Source of the DNA: Anaerostipes faecalis
Lineage (GTDB): Bacteria; Bacillota; Clostridia; Lachnospirales; Lachnospiraceae
NCBI RefSeq assembly: GCF_018982945.1
Contig: NZ_JABRXE010000014.1
Location: 1 to 41,559 of the forward strand
Reading direction: 5' to 3'
Length of the DNA: 41,559 nucleotides
Shown: positions 7,512 to 13,962 of the stretch, one piece after another
Position numbering within the stretch: position 1 is the first letter of the stretch
How the letters are laid out: every line of letters begins with the position of its first letter
The notes under the pieces: model-generated
Databases searched by the model: none
What the model was told of the DNA's origin: nothing
Seen by the model: the letters and a program-made list of their open reading frames with translations, nothing else
Made by a program: the position numbers and the translations under genes

Positions 7512-9077
7512 GTGAACAGACGAAATCATAGCTTTGTTATGGAAAGTAAATTGCATGATGTAAAAGGAAGGGTGGATTATATCAGCAGTCCCAAGCGACA
7601 GGAAAATCTGTATGCGGTCTTTTCCAATGTGGAGAACGGTTACTGGGATCTGCTTGCGGAACAGAATCAGCGGGATTTTGCAAAAAGCGGAACAGAAGGA
7701 ACCTGCATTGAAGCCAGAGAGCTGATTATTATGTTACCGCCGAGCCTGATAGATTATGATCATGATCTTTTGTTGAAATATATGACTTCGATTTTTCTGG
7801 AGAAATATGATGTGGGATGCTATGCGGCATTACACCACAATAAGAGCAAAACCAATCTACATATTCATCTGATTTTTTCTGAACGGGAGATCCGGCGAGA
7901 GGTGGAACGCAAAATAGCCAGCAGAAATATGTTCTATAATGAAGATGGAAAGCATGTACGGACGAAAAAGGAAATCCTTGACGAGAATGGCGATGTCCGA
8001 TCTGAATGTAAAATCATCAAAAAAGGGGAAGTGTATGAAACTAATTTCTTCCAACCAAAGAAAGAGGATTTTAAATCCAATGCATTTCTGAAAAATATGA
8101 AACATGTGATGACCGATGCAATCAATGAAATCGTAAAGGATGAAAATCAGAAGCTTCAGGTATTTCAGAAAGGTGGTCCTTATCTTTCTACCAAAAAGAT
8201 TGGGAAAAACAATCCCAGGGAAGCAGAAATCAAGACGGATAATTATCTCCGGCAGGAATGGAACCGGAATGTTGACCGGGCGCTGATCGCAGGAGTAACA
8301 GAGGAAGATGTGCTGATGGCGAAAAAAACACAGATTGATGAACCTGTGGCGGAGTCACTCAGGGAACATGGACAGAATCCGAACTTATTTACTGGGATTC
8401 TTCAGAAAGCAATCGGATACTTAAGGGGAGTTATCGAATATATACGTGAGACAAGATACTGTGCGAGAGATCAGGAAGGAAATCCTTTGCTTGACCATGA
8501 TATGAAGATTGACATTACTCCGGAACCATTACCGGCAAAACCTAAGGGGGGACGTCCTTCCTCAGAAAAGCAGGAAGCCGAGGTTATGCGATTGCAGCAA
8601 ATTCTCAATAAGATGAAAAAGCAGGAACAGAGGATATATGCGATTGAAAAAGCCATTGTGAAACTGGAAAAAGATCTGGTGGAAGTGAAAAAGAAATGGT
8701 TCCACAGAAAAGAACAAAAGGAACTGGAAGGGAAAATTGAGAACAAGAAAGTACAGTTGGAAAAGGCAAAGGCGACACTTGATTTACTCCCGGTGCAGCA
8801 TGGACATAAAAATGCATTGGAAGTCACAAAGGCAATGAAGGTTGCGAAAGAGGAATTAAAGAAAGTTCAGCAGGCACAGAAAGCGTGGGATACTGCGGAG
8901 CCAAAGCAGGAGAAACTGTATCTGACGATTCCGGCGAACGTGCGGAGTGTGAAGGAACGGGAAGTACAGAAAAGCACCGGGCAGAGACGAAGTATTCATG
9001 AACGGTTGGAGGAGAAGAAACAGGTAGTTAATCAGCAGACGAAAAAGAAGAAGCAGAGAAATGGGATGGAACTATAA
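7512..9077 (+). CDS. MobA/MobL-family relaxase
   Basis: 521 residues from GTG 7512, chosen because AAGGAGG (7501-7507) precedes it; the longer frame from 7431 overlaps that site. The N-terminal relaxase domain shows a conserved start (YISSPKRQENLYAVFSN), EARELIIMLPPSL, and the metal-binding histidine cluster ALHHNKSKTNLHIHLIFSER (about residues 107-126) typical of MOBQ MobA/MobL proteins. The C-terminal half (~350-520) is long charged helix, predicted coiled coil, ending in a lysine-rich tail. Known role: nicks oriT and pilots the strand into the recipient using a helper conjugation system. The element encodes no mating-pair genes in this window, so it would be mobilizable rather than self-transmissible. 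Confidence 0.82.
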   Translation: MNRRNHSFVMESKLHDVKGRVDYISSPKRQENLYAVFSNVENGYWDLLAEQNQRDFAKSGTEGTCIEARELIIMLPPSLIDYDHDLLLKYMTSIFLEKYDVGCYAALHHNKSKTNLHIHLIFSEREIRREVERKIASRNMFYNEDGKHVRTKKEILDENGDVRSECKIIKKGEVYETNFFQPKKEDFKSNAFLKNMKHVMTDAINEIVKDENQKLQVFQKGGPYLSTKKIGKNNPREAEIKTDNYLRQEWNRNVDRALIAGVTEEDVLMAKKTQIDEPVAESLREHGQNPNLFTGILQKAIGYLRGVIEYIRETRYCARDQEGNPLLDHDMKIDITPEPLPAKPKGGRPSSEKQEAEVMRLQQILNKMKKQEQRIYAIEKAIVKLEKDLVEVKKKWFHRKEQKELEGKIENKKVQLEKAKATLDLLPVQHGHKNALEVTKAMKVAKEELKKVQQAQKAWDTAEPKQEKLYLTIPANVRSVKEREVQKSTGQRRSIHERLEEKKQVVNQQTKKKKQRNGMEL

Positions 9078-9112
9078 CCTGTATATATTTAGAGAATATG
9101 ATGGATAAGCAA

Positions 9113-9151
9113 AACCCTGGATGGCAGAATGAAAACTGTTGATCCAGGGTT
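9113..9151. terminator. Terminator between convergent genes
   Basis: Perfect 10-bp arms AACCCTGGAT (9113-9122) and ATCCAGGGTT (9142-9151), followed by a T-containing stretch, between the relaxase and the convergent XRE gene, whose stop codon lies inside it. Confidence 0.7.
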
Positions 9152-9404
9152 ATTTGTTGTAGGATAGTCCATTAAATATTGTGTTGAAATCAGTATGGAA
9201 TATTTCAGTTAAGGCAATGAGTTCGCTAATCTTGATGTTGTAGGCGCCGGATTCTATCTGAGAGTAAATGCTGCGGGTGGTTGGAAGATTTCGGAGCTGT
9301 AATTGAGCAACAACCTGTTCTTGTGTGAGATTAGCTGCAGTTCTTAAATTCCGTAGATTATTTCCAAGAGAAATATCATTAATTTGTCTAAGTTTCTGCT
9401 CCAT
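9150..9404 (-). CDS. Small XRE-family regulator
   Basis: 84 residues from ATG 9404 (MEQKLRQINDISLGNNLRNL). The helix-turn-helix is clear: RTAANLTQEQVVAQLQL, then RSIYSQIESGAYNIKISELIAL. Upstream in-frame starts at 9434 and 9491 would add up to 29 residues, but none has a good ribosome site, so the start is uncertain. There is no ligand domain. It stands alone, convergent to the relaxase and divergent from the Spo0A-C-like remnant, and may have regulated that gene or the adjoining element. Confidence 0.68.
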   Translation of the reverse strand: MEQKLRQINDISLGNNLRNLRTAANLTQEQVVAQLQLRNLPTTRSIYSQIESGAYNIKISELIALTEIFHTDFNTIFNGLSYNK

Positions 9405-9509
9405 ATAAATTTCATACTTTTCATGTGATAACATAGACTTTTTATTGATTTTACTTAAAAATTTTTCAATAATTGCATGTATAGATTGCAAATAAAAGGA
9501 GAAAAGATT

Positions 9510-9725
9510 ATGACAACAAAATAGTATAGGAATATATTAAAGACAATTGCTGAAAGAGATAAAATAAGCGTAGAAGAAGTTGAGAGAGAAATGCAACGAG
9601 CCATAGATGTAGGATTTGATAATCCTGATAAAGATATACAAAAAGAATGGATGAACAAGGCAGTGAAAGAGAAAGTCCATGATAAAAAAGCGCAAAAGGA
9701 TATCCTAGAATTATTGGAAGAATAG
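9510..9725 (+). pseudogene. Spo0A-C-like small protein, interrupted by an amber codon
   Basis: A good ribosome site (AAAGGAG) and ATG 9510 are followed after three codons by TAG (9522-9524). The same frame then continues without further stops to TAG 9723, coding YRNILKTIAERDKISVEEVE then REMQRAIDVGFDNPDK. This helical stretch resembles the DNA-binding C-terminal domain of Spo0A (I-A-x(n)-V-E-R-x-x-x-x-A-I), as found in small stand-alone proteins of Lachnospiraceae. With a sense codon in place of TAG it would be 71 residues. Most simply a pseudogene by nonsense mutation; stop read-through cannot be excluded from sequence. Confidence 0.5.
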
Positions 9726-9728
9726 GAT

Positions 9729-10212
9729 ATAGATAAGGTGTTTGAGTATCTCGATCTGTATAGAAACAGTCTGTCAGAGGATACGGAAATAGAATATGTC
9801 GAAGAACTGATCAAGTATTATGAAAACAATAGAGAAGGATTACTACCCTATCAGTCACAGGGATTGGAACTGCCGAAGAATCCGGATGGACTGGAGTACA
9901 GAAATATGGGAATCATGGAAAACCACGTCTGGAGTGTGATTGAAAAACGGATGAAGCATAATCAATCATACCAGCTGGAGCAAGCGTGGAGAAAATCATC
10001 TGGCGAAGATACTGGTAAAAAAATGCAGCGGAAAGCTGTATGAAGTAACAGAAAAGCTAAAACGGCCAGTATTTGAGGAAGAAAAGGTAGAAGAACTATA
10101 TGGAGAGATATTGCTGTCAGCGAAGGCACCGAAGAAAGACAGAAAAGGATATGGATATCCAGTATTTGGTCATGTAGTAGGACTGGAAAGAAAAATCTGC
10201 GAGTCTGAATGA
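9729..10212 (+). pseudogene. ISLre2-family (UPF0236) transposase C-terminal remnant
   Basis: The first frame gives DIDKVFEYLDLYRNSL and LPYQSQGLELPKNPDGLEYR then NMGIMENHVWSVIEKRMKHN, characteristic of UPF0236/ISLre2 transposases. The frame shifts at about 9957-9972, where CATAATCAATCATACC appears to hold a 4-bp duplication (AATC). In the other frame the protein resumes as HTSWSKRGENHLAKILVKKC and runs to a TGA at 10210-10212 (VVGLERKICESE). The N-terminal ~300 residues are missing. It is therefore both 5'-truncated and frameshifted, and not functional. No terminal inverted repeat was identified at either side. Confidence 0.8.
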
Positions 10213-10379
10213 AGCGGGAGCGTGTTTGCAGTGGTATATATTTTCCTGACAGGCGTACGGTAAATCATGTATGAAAAAGGTTGTCAACGATTACTTGACA
10301 GTAACACAGAGGTCATACTCTTTAATTTTTATGGATAAGTAGTTGATATTATGGTAAAATCAAAAGGCAAAGATAAAAA

Positions 10380-10480
10380 CGCAACGTAAGAGAAATTCTT
10401 TTACAGAGCCGGTAGGTAGCCCGGCCGCACCGTCTGGTGTAAGTAACCCTCCCTCCTTAGGGTCGTCCGTTCTTTGTTCA
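10380..10480 (+). ncRNA. yjdF (azaaromatic-sensing) riboswitch
   Basis: The leader of the yjdF gene contains the conserved blocks of the yjdF RNA motif in the right order: AGAGAAATTCTTTTACAGAG, the GGTAGGTAG core, a short GGCC hairpin, ACCGTCTGGTGTAAGTAACC, CTCCCTCCTTAGGGT, and GTCCGTTCTTTG just before the expression platform. The yjdF gene starts 26 bp later. Known: this class binds azaaromatic compounds and usually controls yjdF-like genes, mostly at translation. Boundaries are approximate. The assignment rests on recalled consensus and needs a covariance-model search for confirmation. Confidence 0.82.
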
Positions 10481-10506
10481 TTACAATCATTTAAGAAGGA
10501 ATTGTC

Positions 10507-10923
10507 ATGGACAAAGTGTCGGGCAGATTGACAGTATTTTTTGAGGAGCCATTCTGGGTTGGCGTTTTTGAACGCATATCGGAGGGAAAGTTATCTGTAT
10601 GCAAGGTAACATTTGGGACAGAACCGAAAGATTATGAGGTATATGATTTTATTCTGAAGAATTACTATTGTCTGCGGTTTAGTCCTGCTGTGGCAACTGA
10701 TGTAAAAGAAGCTGGTCGCAATCCGAAACGGGTACAGAGAGAAGTGCGGAAACAGATGCAGAATACCGGGGTTGGTACAAAATCGCAACAGGCTTTGAAA
10801 TTACAGCAGGAGCAGTTGAAAACTGAACGAAAGATTGTAAACCGAGAACAACGGGAAGCAGAGAAACAGAGGCTGTTTGAACTGAAACAGAAGAAAAGGA
10901 AAGAGAAGCATAGGGGCAGGTAA
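10507..10923 (+). CDS. yjdF: YjdF family (DUF2992) protein
   Basis: 138 residues: MDKVSGRLTVFFEEPFWVGV, then FERISEGKLSVCKVTFGTEP and YEVYDFILKNY form the conserved DUF2992 core, and the last ~60 residues are a strongly basic, glutamine-rich helical tail (QEQLKTERKIVNREQREAEK). Ribosome site AAGAAGG precedes ATG 10507. The riboswitch directly upstream supports the identity. Known: the function of YjdF is unresolved, but it is linked to coping with toxic azaaromatics. It is followed by a 500-bp gap rather than by other genes, so it is probably monocistronic. Its presence between the transposase remnant and the RT system suggests an independent insertion. Confidence 0.85.
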   Translation: MDKVSGRLTVFFEEPFWVGVFERISEGKLSVCKVTFGTEPKDYEVYDFILKNYYCLRFSPAVATDVKEAGRNPKRVQREVRKQMQNTGVGTKSQQALKLQQEQLKTERKIVNREQREAEKQRLFELKQKKRKEKHRGR

Positions 10924-11433
10924 TGACTGCCCTAACTTTCCTTAATCAATTGTGAATAGCTTTCGCTCTGTCTGGCATGGTTTATTTGATTAAGTGTTTT
11001 AGGTGTAAAGTTGCTAGGGGTGATACTTTATATCTTTATTTATAAAAAGTGAGATTGGTTGCACAATGGAAATAAGTTTCTGGGAACAATATGTTGTTAG
11101 TGTTATAGGAAGTGTTGATATGCAGGACCTACATTTTACTGGCAGAACGATACAGATCTATCATCCGAGCAAGTCACATGATTGAAAAGATACACAGTAA
11201 ATCACGAGTGCTGTGTGATTTTTTTAAATCTATAAGATAAGTGCTCTAGAAAACTACAAGTTTTTAATAGAGCTTTTTGAATATAGTGTGAACTTGGCCG
11301 CTAGAAACTGTGGCCGATAAATGCGCCGGTACTCATGGTTTACCGTCTATGAAGTACTGAAGTAGCTGCAGGAGATATCATATTGACTGATATTTACTAT
11401 AACCGGCAACACTTATTATGTGAGGTGAAAATC
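10924..11433. other. Hairpin-rich non-coding region upstream of the PrimPol-RT gene
   Basis: No well-supported gene (a 39-codon frame at 11066-11185 has no ribosome site). Three or four RNA-like stems follow one another: AAATCAC/GTGATTT with a T7 run (about 11199-11225, terminator-like); GCTCTA-AAAACT/AGTTTT-TAGAGC followed by TTTTT (about 11244-11284); GGCCGC/GTGGCC (about 11297-11314); and GTACTCAT/ATGAAGTAC (about 11330-11356, one bulge). Several defence-type reverse transcriptases are known to use a non-coding RNA encoded next to the RT gene; this region is the candidate here. The repeated stem-plus-T-run pattern is also compatible with simple terminators. Confidence 0.5.
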
Positions 11434-13962
11434 ATGAAAGCGGATCAGCTTATCTGGAATATTGCGCAGCTGGAATATAGCCTGTTTGTAGTAAACAGCT
11501 ATGCTGCCGGTATTCAGCAGAATGATGGACGATATATAACAAAATATTTTCCGATGTCCCCGTTTGTGATTGAACAAATGCTTTTGAGACAGGGGTCCAT
11601 GGGATGTTATCAGCAGGGGTACAAGACAAACCGGATTAAATGGATCTGCTTCGATTTTGACTGCAAGGAGAAAGCGGAGCCGGATGTTTATGCTCTGTAT
11701 GAGGAGTGTGTTGCTCCGTTTATACATGTGTTAGATGAAGTCGGGATTCATTATCTGACGGAGTTTTCCGGAAGAAGGGGAATACATGTTTGGGTAACAT
11801 TTAATAAGTTGTTGACAAAGGGGCTGGGCTTTCGTATTGTATGTGAGCTGGAGCAGCGTTGTTCGGCGCTGGCCAGGATTAGGGAGAGCGAAGAGTGGGG
11901 GCTTGACAGATTCCCTGCTACAGACAGCAGCCGGAATAATATAGTGGGAAAACAGGTGAAGTTTCCCCTCTCGCGCCACAGGTCCGGAGCGAGATCCTAT
12001 TTCTTTACAAGAAATTTTCAGAAAAAAGAGGATACAGAATCAGAACAGTTCCTACAGGAACAACTGGAGATTCTAGAGGGGTATGAACCAAATGATGCAG
12101 AAGAGATTGCGCGCAGACTTGGTGTGTCTATATCACGCACCGATGCTGCGGAATTTAAATATAGAAAATACCGTCTAATTGGTAAAATTGAGATAACGGT
12201 AGATCAGGCAGTAGAGATTTTGTCGGAGACAGCAGTGTTTAAGCAGATCTTTTGGAGGATGCAGCAGGGGTTGGCGCTGCCTCAGGACTGGACGGTGCTT
12301 CTTGGAACCCTCTATCTGTGCGATTCGAATGCACAACTTGTAAAGGATGTATTTCGGAGATTTCCAAATTATGATGAACAGAAGACATGCAGTAATATTG
12401 AAAAGTTGGGAGTTAGATATTTCCCGGCTACTTTCAGTTATCTTTATCGCATCTATGGAATGACAATGGAAAGCAGTCTTGACGGGCAGGAGACAAGCCT
12501 GCATTATCTGCTACGCAGATGTGGATTAGAGCAGAACCTTCTGGTCCAGTTTGAAGAACTAAATGAGAAGAAGGCAGTTTCCGATATTCGGATTACAGTG
12601 AATAAGGAAAAGGCTTATCTGAAAGAGAATGACGAAGTACCGGATGTTTCTGTCTGGAATAAGCTCTGTGATTTGAAGCAGTATGATTTGCAGTTCTATG
12701 ATACTCTGATTGGGAGCATAGTGAAGGGAGAAAAAACGGAATATGTTCCGACCGGATTTAAAGTATATGAGAGGATAGAATCTTCAAAAAAGATAAGAAC
12801 ATTGATTTCTCTTTCAGCAAAGGACCGCGTGATCACAACCAATCTTGCGTTACGCCTGTGCAGCAGGATGAAAACCACTTGGAAATCATTCAGTTATCAT
12901 GTATCTTATACATCACAGGACCGGATTTTTTATTACTGGTATTCTTCATGGGCGAGATTTATAGATCATATTAGGGTATTTACAGAGATTCCTTTTATGG
13001 ATAACTATGAAGTGTTTTACATAGACTTGAAAGGATTCTATGATCATATCGATTTTCTGGCAGTATTCAGGGCCTTTGAAGATTTATTGGATGAAGAGAC
13101 GAAGAATATTTTCATTTTTTTGATAGAGTTCAACGATAAACTGATGAAACAGCTGCAGAATGGCCGGAGGATTGGTGTCCCCCAGGGGCCAGCCTATGCA
13201 AGAATCATTGCCGAGATGTTCCTTGATCGATTGCTGGAGGCTGCCTGTCGTCGGTTCAACTGTAGCAAATTTTATATGTACCGGTATGTGGATGATATTG
13301 TTTTTTTCTGCAATCCGGATTTTGACGGGAAGGCGTTGTTTGATGAATTGATAGGATTTCTCCCTTCTGCAGGTCTTCCGGTGAATCTGGAGAAAAGCAG
13401 ATATTTCGGAGAAATCAGTTCACTGACGGATGAAGAAAAAAGCGTGCTTCTTCATAAGGATAGTTTTAATTATGAATTAAAGGAAAATGAATATACAGGG
13501 ATTCTTCTCGAAGAAGAAAAGCGGAGAAAACTGAAGGATTATCTGATGGAAAATCCATTTAATGTAGGATCTTTGGGCTATATATTCGGGAAGAATACGA
13601 TTACGGAAGCTCAGAACTGGTGTCTGGATTACTGCCGTGAAGATATTTTGAAAAGCTGTGAGGGCAGGGGGAGCAATTTTAGAAAATTTTATGAGTTTCT
13701 GTTTCGGAACGAGCGGTATATGAAGAAGATCCTGGATAATCAGGAACTGCTTCTGATATCGCTTGACTCGCTGAACTTCAGTAATTTTATTCATACATTG
13801 TATTATGCTGTGCAGGATCATGTGATAGCACCGGAAATCTTCGAAAGAATAAAGTGTGAATATCTGGAGGAGCTGCCGGATACAGAAATGAAGGAAGACG
13901 ACAGAGTGATTGTGAAAGCGCTGACACTGATCAGTGCGGAGGTACCGAATGAAAAATCTTGA
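11434..13962 (+). CDS. PrimPol (AEP)-reverse transcriptase fusion, UG/Abi-type defence RT candidate
   Basis: 842 residues from ATG 11434 (GAGGTG 7 bases upstream; a TTG at 11383 is the alternative start). The N-terminal third is an archaeo-eukaryotic primase-like domain: ICFDFDCK gives the catalytic DxD (D74, D76), TEFSGRRGIHVWVTF (109-123) the G-x-H motif with H118, and FPLSRHRSGARSYFFTR (~177-193) the third motif. The C-terminal half is a reverse transcriptase: FYIDLKGFYDHID (motif A, D531), RRIGVPQGPAYARIIAEMFL (motif B-like), and YVDD (618-621). No group II intron maturase domain, retron ncRNA or CRISPR genes are seen. Known: some UG-class defence RTs carry a PrimPol domain; I recall UG10/DRT7 but cannot verify membership. 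The stop overlaps the next gene by 14 bp, so the two are coupled. Confidence 0.88.
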   Translation: MKADQLIWNIAQLEYSLFVVNSYAAGIQQNDGRYITKYFPMSPFVIEQMLLRQGSMGCYQQGYKTNRIKWICFDFDCKEKAEPDVYALYEECVAPFIHVLDEVGIHYLTEFSGRRGIHVWVTFNKLLTKGLGFRIVCELEQRCSALARIRESEEWGLDRFPATDSSRNNIVGKQVKFPLSRHRSGARSYFFTRNFQKKEDTESEQFLQEQLEILEGYEPNDAEEIARRLGVSISRTDAAEFKYRKYRLIGKIEITVDQAVEILSETAVFKQIFWRMQQGLALPQDWTVLLGTLYLCDSNAQLVKDVFRRFPNYDEQKTCSNIEKLGVRYFPATFSYLYRIYGMTMESSLDGQETSLHYLLRRCGLEQNLLVQFEELNEKKAVSDIRITVNKEKAYLKENDEVPDVSVWNKLCDLKQYDLQFYDTLIGSIVKGEKTEYVPTGFKVYERIESSKKIRTLISLSAKDRVITTNLALRLCSRMKTTWKSFSYHVSYTSQDRIFYYWYSSWARFIDHIRVFTEIPFMDNYEVFYIDLKGFYDHIDFLAVFRAFEDLLDEETKNIFIFLIEFNDKLMKQLQNGRRIGVPQGPAYARIIAEMFLDRLLEAACRRFNCSKFYMYRYVDDIVFFCNPDFDGKALFDELIGFLPSAGLPVNLEKSRYFGEISSLTDEEKSVLLHKDSFNYELKENEYTGILLEEEKRRKLKDYLMENPFNVGSLGYIFGKNTITEAQNWCLDYCREDILKSCEGRGSNFRKFYEFLFRNERYMKKILDNQELLLISLDSLNFSNFIHTLYYAVQDHVIAPEIFERIKCEYLEELPDTEMKEDDRVIVKALTLISAEVPNEKS

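Noticed and set aside
11066-11185. 39-codon frame MEISFWEQYVV... upstream of the RT gene
   Set aside because: No ribosome site and no homology recognised; kept as part of the structured region.
11383-11433. Upstream TTG start for the PrimPol-RT protein
   Set aside because: ATG 11434 has a better-spaced GAGGTG; the extra 17 residues add no recognisable part of the AEP fold, though the TTG is not excluded.
11434-13962. Diversity-generating retroelement or retron reading of the RT
   Set aside because: No variable/template repeat pair was found near it, the protein has an N-terminal AEP domain, and no msr/msd-like palindromic unit of retron form was recognised.
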